In this document: piece by piece, positions 7,766 to 14,686 of the stretch | Numbering within the stretch: the stretch's first letter is position 1 | Layout: each line of letters starts with the position of its first letter | DNA from: Streptomyces solicavernae | Lineage (GTDB): Bacteria > Actinomycetota > Actinomycetes > Streptomycetales > Streptomycetaceae | Assembly (NCBI RefSeq): GCF_029968095.1 | Contig: NZ_JASCIR010000014.1 | Span: forward strand, 62,001-126,000 | Reading direction: 5' to 3' | Length of the DNA stretch: 64,000 bases | The notes under the pieces: model-generated | Seen by the model: only the letters and a program-made list of their open reading frames with translations | Databases searched by the model: none | What the model was told of the DNA's origin: nothing | Made by a program: the position numbers and the translations under genes

Positions 7766-7945
7766 ATGGCCAGTTTCTCCTCGTACCGTCGAACGCCGCG
7801 CTCCGCCGCGTCGGTGAACGCGGACATCCGTGCGCTCTGGGCGCGCGCTCGCGGACGGCTGTCCGCCGATGAGCGGGTGGCCTATGACCTGCTCGTCGTG
7901 GAGTGGGCGGCTGCCGTCCGCGGCGAGCAGCGCCGCGCCGCCTGA
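7766..7945 (+). CDS. small conserved protein (59 aa), paralogue of the one at 39206
   Basis: A 59-residue basic protein of unknown function. After a short Ser/Arg-rich lead, residues 17-55 read as an amphipathic helical segment with the pattern RGRLSADERVAYDLLVVEWA, strikingly like GGRLSDEQRAEYQVLVVAWA in the protein at 39206-39382. There is no ribosome-binding site; a -10-like TACTCT ends 7 nt before the ATG, so the mRNA is probably leaderless. Both copies stand alone rather than in operons. Small helical proteins of this sort are common in streptomycetes, but I know of no assigned role. Confidence 0.75.
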   Translation: MASFSSYRRTPRSAASVNADIRALWARARGRLSADERVAYDLLVVEWAAAVRGEQRRAA

Positions 7946-7959
7946 GCCGGGCGCACGTC

Positions 7960-8355
7960 ATGCGCCGCAGCCCCGCCCGACCTGCTCACCCTGCCCGCCC
8001 TATCCGATCCGTCCGTCCTGCCCGACCTGTCCGACCTGCCCGACCTGCCCGACCTGTCAGCATCGTTGTCCGTTCCGTCTCGACAGCGTCAGGCCGCGTC
8101 CGGTCGCGGCTCGCGCCGGCGCCCGTGCTCGGGCTGCTCGGTGCGCTCGGCCTGGTCGCGGTGGTCCGCCTCGACAGCGCGGCCGGGCCCACGACGGCCC
8201 GGATCGCACTCGTCGTGTGGGCCTCCGCGGGCACGGGCGTCCTGGTAGCGGCGATCCTCACGCACTGGTGCGCGCGCCGGAACGCGCGCGCCCGCGACGA
8301 CCGCCCACACGGCACACCCGCCCGTACGCGGACACCGCGCGGCACCGTCTTGTGA
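7960..8355 (+). CDS. small membrane protein, function unknown
   Basis: An open frame of 131 residues with two hydrophobic stretches, LGLLGALGLVAVV (about residues 59-71) and ARIALVVWASAGTGVLVAAI (about 81-100), followed by a basic tail, which suggests two transmembrane helices. Third-position GC is high from about 8080 onward. The first 35 codons, in contrast, are an Arg/Pro repeat made by a 9-bp DNA repeat and have poor codon bias, so the true start may lie further in (for example GTG near 8127) and the repeat may be untranslated. It starts 14 bp after the preceding small gene and ends just before the PHO box. Confidence 0.45.
   Translation: MRRSPARPAHPARPIRSVRPARPVRPARPARPVSIVVRSVSTASGRVRSRLAPAPVLGLLGALGLVAVVRLDSAAGPTTARIALVVWASAGTGVLVAAILTHWCARRNARARDDRPHGTPARTRTPRGTVL
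8017..8061. repeat. 9-bp tandem repeat (5 units)
   Basis: Five units of CCTGYCCGA (8017, 8026, 8035, 8044 and a final degenerate unit at 8053). Codon bias across it is poor in every frame. Confidence 0.8.
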
Positions 8356-8361
8356 CCCTCG

Positions 8362-8383
8362 GTTCAGCCTCCCTTCACCCATG
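8362..8383 (+). promoter_or_regulatory. PHO box (PhoP-binding direct repeats)
   Basis: Two 11-nt direct-repeat units, GTTCAGCCTCC (8362-8372) and CTTCACCCATG (8373-8383), match the (G/C)TTCA-rich unit of Streptomyces PhoP sites as I recall them. The site lies 4 bp before a CTGACC -35 element. The gene it should serve, a phoD-like phosphatase, is now 1.3 kb away because of the IS630 insertion. Confidence 0.65.
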
Positions 8384-8406
8384 ACCGCTGACCTGCGGCG
8401 CCCGAG

Positions 8407-9528
8407 CTAGTGTCCTGCGCCGGAGATTCGTCGGCAGAAACGGGCGAGGGAGTCGAGGATCTCTTCGGCGGTCTTGGTCCAGATGAACGGCTTGGGGTCT
8501 TCGTTCCAGTTCTTGACCCAGGCGCGGATGTCGGCTTCGAGGGCCTGGACGTTCTTGTGTGCGCCACGGCGGATCATCTGGTCGGCCAGGAAGCCGAACC
8601 ACCGCTCCACCTGGTTGATCCAGGACGAGCCGGTCGGGGTGAAGTGCAGCTGGAACCGGGGGTGTTTGCCCAGCCACGTCCTGATCGCAGGAGTCTTGTG
8701 GGTTCCGTAGTTGTCCACGATCAAGTGGACCTGCAGGTGCGCGGGCACCTCCTTGTCGATGCGGATCAGGAACTTCTTGAACTCCGCTGCCCGGTGCCTG
8801 CGGTGCAGGGCACTGATGACCTCGCCGGTGGCGACATCGAACGCGGCGAACAGGGTGGTCAGACCGTTGCGGACGTAGTCGTGAGTGCGGCGTTCGGGCA
8901 TGCCCGGCATCATCGGCAGGACCGGCTGGGACCGGTCCAGTGCCTGGATCTGGGACTTCTCGTCCACCGAGAGGACCACCGCGCCCTCGGGCGGGTTGAA
9001 GTACAGGCCGACGACGTCGTAGACCTTCTCCACGAACAACGGGTCCGTCGACAGCTTGAACGTGTCCGTCAGATGCGGCTTGAGCTGGAACTTCCGCCAG
9101 ATCCGGCCAACGGTGGACTTCGACAGACCGCTGTGGTCCGCCATCGACTTCCGCGACCAGTGGGTGGCGTTCTTCGGGATCTCCTCCAGCGTCGTGACTA
9201 CGACCGCCTCCACCTGGTCGACGCTGATGGTGGGCGGCCGGCCCGGCCGGGGCTCGTCGACGAGGCCGTCCAGGCGGTCGGCGAGGAACCGCCGCCGCCA
9301 CTTGCGGACCGTGTCCGCGGCCACCCGCAGGTCCCGGGCGACCGCGACGATCGGCGGCACCTCAGGCCCTGCGCACGCCAGCACGATCCGCGCGCGCAGG
9401 GCCAGGGCCTGGGCCGATGTCGCCCGACGCATCCACCGCTCCAGCACCGCCCGCTCATCCGCAGAGAGCAGCAGAGGCTCCAGTTTCGGGCCCCGACGAG
9501 GAACTGACGCACCAGCAGCAGAAGTCAC
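8407..9528 (-). CDS. IS630-family transposase
   Basis: A DDE transposase of 373 residues from GTG 9528 (a TTG at 9546 would add six). An N-terminal helix-turn-helix (VAVARDLRVAADTVRKWRRR) precedes a second DNA-binding region and the RNase H-like core, in which Asp189 (SVDEKSQ), Asp272 (IVDNYGTHKT) and Glu308 (WINQVERWFG) form the catalytic triad with 35 residues between the last two, as expected for IS630. The frame is complete and undamaged. Its TAG stop spans bases 8409-8407, so two bases come from the duplicated TA target and the last from host DNA. Confidence 0.95.
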   Translation of the reverse strand: MTSAAGASVPRRGPKLEPLLLSADERAVLERWMRRATSAQALALRARIVLACAGPEVPPIVAVARDLRVAADTVRKWRRRFLADRLDGLVDEPRPGRPPTISVDQVEAVVVTTLEEIPKNATHWSRKSMADHSGLSKSTVGRIWRKFQLKPHLTDTFKLSTDPLFVEKVYDVVGLYFNPPEGAVVLSVDEKSQIQALDRSQPVLPMMPGMPERRTHDYVRNGLTTLFAAFDVATGEVISALHRRHRAAEFKKFLIRIDKEVPAHLQVHLIVDNYGTHKTPAIRTWLGKHPRFQLHFTPTGSSWINQVERWFGFLADQMIRRGAHKNVQALEADIRAWVKNWNEDPKPFIWTKTAEEILDSLARFCRRISGAGH

Positions 9529-9563
9529 ACAACAACTAACGATCAACTACTGGCGCAGGACAC
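8410..9563. mobile_element. IS630-family insertion sequence, complete
   Basis: The element is about 1,154 bp and carries one transposase gene. The 12-bp ends GTGTCCTGCGCC (8410-8421) and GGCGCAGGACAC (9552-9563) are perfect inverted repeats, flanked on both sides by TA (8408-8409 and 9564-9565), the target duplication typical of IS630/Tc1 elements. Intact ends and gene suggest a recent, possibly still active, insertion. It sits between a PHO box and a phoD-like gene. Confidence 0.95.
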
Positions 9564-9619
9564 TAGTACGGTGCGGGCACCCGGGGCGGCGTCGGCAATC
9601 CCGTGCCTGGATCGGCGTA

Positions 9620-9682
9620 GCCGTCACAGCCGTCACAGCCGTCGCAGCCGTGGCAGTCGTCACAGCCGTCGCAGTCGTCACA
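9620..9682. repeat. 9-bp tandem repeat in the phoD leader (7 units)
   Basis: Seven 9-bp units of the form GYCGTSRCA run from 9620 to the base where the ribosome site AGGAGG begins (9682). They would be in the 5' untranslated region of the phosphatase mRNA and in frame would read as an Ala/Val/Thr-rich stretch. Confidence 0.85.
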
Positions 9683-9694
9683 GGAGGCGCATCG

Positions 9695-11275
9695 ATGTCG
9701 CAAGGTCTGCCGAGCAACACCCCCGGCCGTCGTGCCGTGCTCCGTGGTTCGGTCGCCGCTTCGGCCGCGCTGGCGCTGCCCGCGCTCGGCGGAGCCGCGC
9801 CCGCGCTCTCGCTGTCCGGCCGGCCGCGCGCGGCGTGGGGCGTGCAGGCCGGTGACGTGAGCGCGCACTCCGGCCTCGTCTGGGTGCGCTCGGACCGGCC
9901 CGCCCGGATGATCGTCGAGACCTCCGCCACCGAGTCCTTCCGCAACCCGCGGCGATGGCACGGCCCGCTGCTCGGCCCCGGCACCGACTGCACCGGCACG
10001 ACCCGGCTGCGCGGGCTGCCCGCGGGCGAGCAGGTGCACTACCGCGTACGGCTCGCCGACCCGGACGACCCGCGGCGCACGAGCGAGGCCGTCACCGGCA
10101 CCTTCCGCACCGCGTCCGCGCGCCGGGCCGACGGGGTGCGGTTCCTGTGGTCCGGGGACATCGCGGGGCAGGGCTGGGGCATCAACCCGGAGCGCGGCGG
10201 CTACACCGCGTTCGAGGAGATGCGCCGCCTGGACCCGGACTTCTTCCTGTGCAGCGGCGACACCGTCTACGCCGACGGCCCCATCCAGCCGAGTGTCACG
10301 CTCCCGGACGGCCGGGTGTGGCGCAACGTCACGACGGAGGAGAAGGCCAAGGTCGCCGAGTCCCTCGCGGAGTTCCGGGGCGCGTTCCGCTACAACCTGC
10401 TCGATACGAACCTGCGCCGGTTCAACGCGCAGGTGCCGTCGATCGTGCAGTGGGACGACCACGAGGTGCACAACAACTGGTACCCGGGCCAGATCCTGGA
10501 CGACGAGCGGTACACCGAGAAGGACGTCGACGTGCTCGCGGCCCGTTCGCTGCGGGCGTTCGGCGAGTACTTCCCGGTGTCGTCGCTCGCGTCCGGCGAC
10601 CGGGAGGGCCGGATGTACCGGGTCGTACGGCAGGGGCCGCTGCTCGACGTGTTCGTGCTCGACATGCGGACGTACCGCAACGCCAACTCGCCCGGACGGC
10701 AGGTGGACGACCCGGTCGGGATTCTCGGCGCCGAGCAACTCGACTGGCTGAAGCGGGAGTTGTCGCGGTCGCGGGCGGTGTGGAAGGTGATCGCCTCCGA
10801 CATGCCGCTCGGGCTCGTCGTACCCGACGGCAAGACGGACTTCGAGGCCGTCGCGCAGGGCGACCCGGGCGCGCCGCTCGGCCGTGAGCTGCAACTCGCT
10901 GAGCTGCTCCGGCACATCAAGCACCGGCGGATCACCGGCACCGTCTGGCTGACGGCCGACGTGCACTACACCTCGGCGCAGCACTACGCCCCGGAGCGGG
11001 CGGCGTTCAAGGACTTCGCGCCGTTCTGGGAGTTCGTCTCGGGGCCGCTGGCGGCGGGCGGCTTCCCGGCGCTGAAGCTCGACGGCACGTTCGGCCCCGA
11101 GCAGCCCTTCGTCAAGGCGCCGACGCGCGCGAACGTCTCACCGGCCGAGGTTCCGCCGTACTTCGGCGAGGTGGAGATCGACGGCGGCAGCGGCGAGTTG
11201 ACGGTGCGGCTGCGGCAGGAGGGCGGCGGGGTGCTGTTCACGAAGGTGCTGCAGCCGGGGCGGGTCGGGCAGTAG
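9695..11275 (+). CDS. phoD: PhoD-family alkaline phosphatase/phosphodiesterase, Tat-exported
   Basis: A 526-residue secreted metallophosphatase. ATG 9695 follows a strong AGGAGG 7 nt upstream. The N-terminus has a twin-arginine signal (Arg12-Arg13, RRAVLRGSVAASAALALP) and an AxA-type cleavage region near residue 37. After a PhoD N-terminal domain (PGTDCTG...VHYRVRL) come the metal-site motifs SGDTVYADG, WDDHEVHNNW and WLTADVHYTSAQHY of the family, which uses Fe/Ca ions to release phosphate from mono- and diesters outside the cell. Such genes are normally PhoP-controlled; here the PHO box has been displaced by IS630, so expression may be lost or rewired. Confidence 0.92.
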   Translation: MSQGLPSNTPGRRAVLRGSVAASAALALPALGGAAPALSLSGRPRAAWGVQAGDVSAHSGLVWVRSDRPARMIVETSATESFRNPRRWHGPLLGPGTDCTGTTRLRGLPAGEQVHYRVRLADPDDPRRTSEAVTGTFRTASARRADGVRFLWSGDIAGQGWGINPERGGYTAFEEMRRLDPDFFLCSGDTVYADGPIQPSVTLPDGRVWRNVTTEEKAKVAESLAEFRGAFRYNLLDTNLRRFNAQVPSIVQWDDHEVHNNWYPGQILDDERYTEKDVDVLAARSLRAFGEYFPVSSLASGDREGRMYRVVRQGPLLDVFVLDMRTYRNANSPGRQVDDPVGILGAEQLDWLKRELSRSRAVWKVIASDMPLGLVVPDGKTDFEAVAQGDPGAPLGRELQLAELLRHIKHRRITGTVWLTADVHYTSAQHYAPERAAFKDFAPFWEFVSGPLAAGGFPALKLDGTFGPEQPFVKAPTRANVSPAEVPPYFGEVEIDGGSGELTVRLRQEGGGVLFTKVLQPGRVGQ

Positions 11276-11391
11276 GCGGAGCCTTGGGCGCTCCGGGGAG
11301 GCCCGCCCTGGCAAATCAGACAGAAGCCCTCTTAACCGATCAGCCACAGAGCGTTCGTGATCAGGCAACACCGGTGGTCCAGAGTGCAGAC

Positions 11392-12729
11392 ATGACTGAT
11401 CCGACTTCCCTGATCCTCTCTGCCGTGGCCCTGCTCGCCCCAGCCGCTCTGCACATGTGGTGGTCCCGGCGACAGGGCCACGCTCCTGCGGAGTCCGATA
11501 CGGGCACCGATACGGGCAGCGATAGGAGCTGCGGCGATACGGGGGCCGATCCCGGCATCGATACCGGCACCCCGCACACCGCGGGGACCGCCGGAACGGG
11601 CACCACCGGAACGGGCACCACCGGAACGGGCACCACCGAGCAGGCCGAGCCGGGCCCAACCGCGCTGTGGCGGATGCGTACCACCGTGCGGGACGAGCCG
11701 GGCACGCTCGCCGCCCTGTGCACGGCGCTCGCCGGCCGACGGGTCGACATCCTCAGCCTGCAGACGCACCCGCTCGCCACCGGCACCGTCGACGAGTTCC
11801 TGCTGCGCGCCCCCGCCGAGCACGGCGCCGCCGAGCTGACGCGGGCCGTCTCCGCGGCCGGCGGCTCCGGCACCTGGATCGAGCGCGCCGACGCCCACGA
11901 CCTGGTGGACGCGCCCACCCGGATGCTGAACCTCGCCACCCGCACCGCCCTCGACGCGGCCGAACTCCCGCTCGCGCTGCGGCAGTTGCTGGGCCGCTGC
12001 ACGATTCGCTCGATCCCGGCCGAGTCGCCCGCCCGCACCGAGGACGTGCCGGTGGAGGGCATGCTCGACGGCACGCTGATGCGGCTGCGCGCGCAGTCCG
12101 GCGGGGTCATCGCGGTGGAGCGGGCGTATCTGCCGTTCACGCCCACCGAGTTCGCGCGCGCCCGCGCCCTGGTCGAGCTGGACGCCCGGCTCGGGCCGCG
12201 GGTGCCGGGCGGCGAGGATGTGCTGAGCCTTCAGGAGGGGCCGGACATCGTACGGCGGGCGGACGGCGATGACCTGGAGGCGGCCAAGGCGATGCACGAG
12301 CGCTGCTCGAAGCGGACCCTGAGCATGCGCTACCACGGCCCCGTCGTCGACGCGGACCGCTACCTGGGCCACCTGCTCAGCCCCCGCTTCGGCCGCACCC
12401 TCACCGTGCAGACGCCGTCCGGCCGGCTCATCGCACTCGGCCACCTGCTGTGGGACGGCGACGAGACCGAGGTGGCGCTGCTCGTCGAGGACGACTGGCA
12501 GCGGCGCGGCATCGGCACCGAACTCCTGGGCCGCCTGGTCGCGATGGCGGTCGAGGCGGGCTGCGAGTCCGTGTACGCGGTCACCCAGTCCTCCAACACC
12601 GCGATGGTCGCCGCGATGCGGGGGCTCGGGCTGCCCCTTGACTACCAGATCGAGGAGGGCACGCTGGTGGTGACGGCCCGGTTGAGCGTGGTGCCGGCTG
12701 CTGTGGACCGGAGTGCGGCGCCGTCGTAG
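11392..12729 (+). CDS. membrane-anchored ACT-GNAT protein
   Basis: A 445-residue protein with an unusual order of parts: an N-terminal membrane helix (LILSAVALLAPAALHMWW, residues 6-23), a Thr/Gly/Asp-rich linker partly built from three 15-bp DNA repeats (11593-11637), an ACT domain (about 93-175, RTTVRDEPGTLAALCTALAG) that normally senses amino acids, and a C-terminal GNAT acetyltransferase domain whose acetyl-CoA loop is visible as QRRGIGTELLGRLV (about 365-378). The reaction and ligand are unknown; regulation of an acetyltransferase by an amino acid at the membrane is a reasonable inference. ATG 11392 is chosen because it precedes the helix; the gene stands alone. Confidence 0.8.
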   Translation: MTDPTSLILSAVALLAPAALHMWWSRRQGHAPAESDTGTDTGSDRSCGDTGADPGIDTGTPHTAGTAGTGTTGTGTTGTGTTEQAEPGPTALWRMRTTVRDEPGTLAALCTALAGRRVDILSLQTHPLATGTVDEFLLRAPAEHGAAELTRAVSAAGGSGTWIERADAHDLVDAPTRMLNLATRTALDAAELPLALRQLLGRCTIRSIPAESPARTEDVPVEGMLDGTLMRLRAQSGGVIAVERAYLPFTPTEFARARALVELDARLGPRVPGGEDVLSLQEGPDIVRRADGDDLEAAKAMHERCSKRTLSMRYHGPVVDADRYLGHLLSPRFGRTLTVQTPSGRLIALGHLLWDGDETEVALLVEDDWQRRGIGTELLGRLVAMAVEAGCESVYAVTQSSNTAMVAAMRGLGLPLDYQIEEGTLVVTARLSVVPAAVDRSAAPS

Positions 12730-12864
12730 CCGAGGCTTCTCGCCGCCCCGGCCCGCCCCCGTCCGGGGCCGCCGCCCCTGGACCCCGCTTCGGGTTCGGG
12801 GCTGTGGTCCGGCCGACCCGCCGTCGTGGCTGGTGGCGCACTTCCCCGCGCCCCCAGGGGAAGC

Positions 12865-14058
12865 TCAGACCGCAGCCCCGAGCGCCGCATCCAAGTCCCC
12901 CCAGAGATCCTCGACGTCCTCCAGCCCCACCGACATCCGCAGCAGCTTCTCCCCGACCCCCGCCGCCCGGCGGTCCCCCTCGGCCACCACGCGGTGGCTG
13001 ATCGACGCCGGGTGCTGGATGAGCGTGTCGACGCTGCCGAGGCTGACCGCCGGGGTGATCAGGCGCACCCCGGCGATCACCTCGTGCGCCTCCCCCGTGA
13101 CCTCGAACGACACCATCGCCCCGCCGATCCGCGGATAGTGCACCCGGCTCACCCGCGGGTCGGCGGCGAGGCGGCGCGCCAGCTCGGCGGCGGTCGCGGC
13201 GGCGGCCCGCATGCGTACGGGGAGCGTGGCCAGGCCCCGGTGCAGCAGGTACCCGGCGAGCGGATGCAGCACCCCGCCCGTCGCGAACCGCACCTGCCGC
13301 AGCGAGCGCGCGAACTCCTCGTCGCAGGCCACCACCCCGCCGAGCACGTCCCCGTGGCCGCCGAGGTACTTGGTCGCGCTGTGCAGGACCAGCCGGGCGC
13401 CGCTCTCCACCGGCCGCTGGAGTACGGGCGTGGCGAAGGTGTTGTCGACAAGGAGCGGCACCGTCCCGCAGGCGTGTGCCACGGCCCGCAGGTCCAGCTC
13501 GGCGAGCGTCGGGTTGGCGGGCGACTCGACCAGCACCAGGCCGGTGTCGGGGCGGATGGCCGCCGCGACACCGGCGGGATCGACCCAGGTGACCTCGGAC
13601 CCGAGCAGCCCCGCCGTCAACAGGTGGTCGCTGCACCCGTACAGCGGCCGGACCGCCACCACGTGCCGCAGTCCGGCCGCGATGCGCACCAGCAGGACGG
13701 CGGAGAGCGCGGCCATGCCGCTGGCGAACGCGACGGCGCTCTCGGCGCCCTCAAGGCGGGCGAGCCCCGTCTCGAACCGCCCCACGGTCGGGTTGCCGAG
13801 GCGCGCGTACACCGGCGGGCCCTCGTCGAGCACCCCGGTCGCGGCGAACGCGTCGATGCGTGCGGCCTCGGTGCGGCTGTCGTACGAGGGGTAGGTGGTG
13901 GACAGGTCGAGGGGCGGGGCGTGCAGGCCGAGGCCGGCGAGGTCCTCGCGGCCTGCGTGCACGGCCTCGGTGGTGAGGGCCCTGCGGGCCGGGCCCGGGC
14001 GGTGGTCCGCGAGGGTGTCGCGGTGGCCGGAGGCTTCGATGTCCCTGGTGGAGTCCAT
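12865..14058 (-). CDS. trans-sulfuration PLP enzyme (cystathionine/methionine gamma-lyase family)
   Basis: A 397-residue member of the Cys/Met metabolism PLP family. Diagnostic segments are YARLGNPT (about 82-89), ESAVAFASGMAALSAVL (about 101-117), VDNTFATP (about 202-209) and LHSATKYLGGHGDVLGG, whose lysine (about 227) should bind PLP. These enzymes make or cleave cystathionine or release methanethiol from methionine; the sequence alone does not say which. ATG 14058 is 59 bp from the start of a divergent Lrp regulator, the usual arrangement for a regulator and its target, so amino-acid-dependent control is likely. The 12730-12864 gap is only GC-rich spacer. Confidence 0.88.
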   Translation of the reverse strand: MDSTRDIEASGHRDTLADHRPGPARRALTTEAVHAGREDLAGLGLHAPPLDLSTTYPSYDSRTEAARIDAFAATGVLDEGPPVYARLGNPTVGRFETGLARLEGAESAVAFASGMAALSAVLLVRIAAGLRHVVAVRPLYGCSDHLLTAGLLGSEVTWVDPAGVAAAIRPDTGLVLVESPANPTLAELDLRAVAHACGTVPLLVDNTFATPVLQRPVESGARLVLHSATKYLGGHGDVLGGVVACDEEFARSLRQVRFATGGVLHPLAGYLLHRGLATLPVRMRAAAATAAELARRLAADPRVSRVHYPRIGGAMVSFEVTGEAHEVIAGVRLITPAVSLGSVDTLIQHPASISHRVVAEGDRRAAGVGEKLLRMSVGLEDVEDLWGDLDAALGAAV

Positions 14059-14105
14059 GCGCAGAGCCTGAACAACGGCCGGGGTCGGACGGCAGACTCC
14101 CGTGC

Positions 14106-14126
14106 TACGTTCGGCCGATGGCCGAA
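14106..14126 (+). promoter_or_regulatory. leaderless -10 and palindrome over the lrp start codon
   Basis: TACGTT (14106-14111) lies 6 nt before ATG 14118. TTCGGCC-GAT-GGCCGAA (14110-14126) is a perfect 7+7 inverted repeat centred on the start codon. It would let a bound dimer block the promoter of its own gene. Confidence 0.5.
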
Positions 14127-14654
14127 TCCGTCGTACTGGACCCGGTGGACCTGCACATTCTGCGGCTGCTGCAGAACGACGCACGGACCACGTACCGCGA
14201 TCTCGCCGCCCAGGTCGGCGTGGCCGCCTCCACCTGCCTGGACCGGGTGGCCCGGCTGCGGCGTGCGGGCGTGATCCTCGGACACCAGCTGCGGCTCGAC
14301 CCGGCGCGGCTCGGCCGCGGCCTGCAGGCGCTGCTCTCGGTGCAGCTGCGGCCGCACCGCAGGGAGATCGTCGGCCCGTTCGTGGAGCGGATCCGGGCGC
14401 TGCCGGAGTCCCTCGCGGTGTTCCATCTGGCCGGTCCCGACGACTACTTGGTGCACGTCGCCGTCGCCGACACCGCCGACCTGCAGCGGCTCGTCCTGGA
14501 CGAGTTCACCTCCCGGCGCGAGGTGGCCCGTGTGGAGACCCGGCTGATCTTCCAGCGCTGGGACTGCGGTCCGGTGCTGCCGCCGGGAGCCGCCGTCCCC
14601 GCCCCGCGGTCCGGGCCCGGAACGCAATCGCACGCCCAGAGCAGAATCGACTGA
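14118..14654 (+). CDS. Lrp/AsnC-family regulator
   Basis: A 178-residue regulator with an N-terminal helix-turn-helix (VDLHILRLLQNDARTTYRDL, VGVAASTCLDRVARLRRAGV) and a C-terminal RAM ligand-binding domain (about 75-150, ending in FQRWD). Such proteins form dimers or octamers that respond to amino acids. It is divergent from the trans-sulfuration enzyme at 12865-14058 and probably controls it and itself through the palindrome covering its start codon. No ribosome site precedes the ATG, in line with a leaderless mRNA. The last 25 residues are a Pro/Gly/Ala tail not seen in most homologues. Confidence 0.92.
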   Translation: MAESVVLDPVDLHILRLLQNDARTTYRDLAAQVGVAASTCLDRVARLRRAGVILGHQLRLDPARLGRGLQALLSVQLRPHRREIVGPFVERIRALPESLAVFHLAGPDDYLVHVAVADTADLQRLVLDEFTSRREVARVETRLIFQRWDCGPVLPPGAAVPAPRSGPGTQSHAQSRID

Positions 14655-14686
14655 CGCGACGCGGCCCCTCGTACGAGGATGTCCGC

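Larger units (their letters stand above)
8388..9572 (+). promoter_or_regulatory. phoD-type promoter split by IS630
   Basis: Removing the element and one TA copy joins CTGACC (8388-8393) to TACGGT (9567-9572) with a spacer of exactly 17 nt (8394-8409 plus base 9566). In the present sequence the -35 and PHO box lie left of the element and the -10 lies right of it. The hexamer now 17 nt upstream of the -10 is CAACTA, a poor -35. Confidence 0.55.

Noticed and set aside
8017..8061. CRISPR-like or Cys-rich repeat protein
   Set aside because: Units are 9 bp with no spacers, and the Cys-Pro-Thr reading has poor codon bias.
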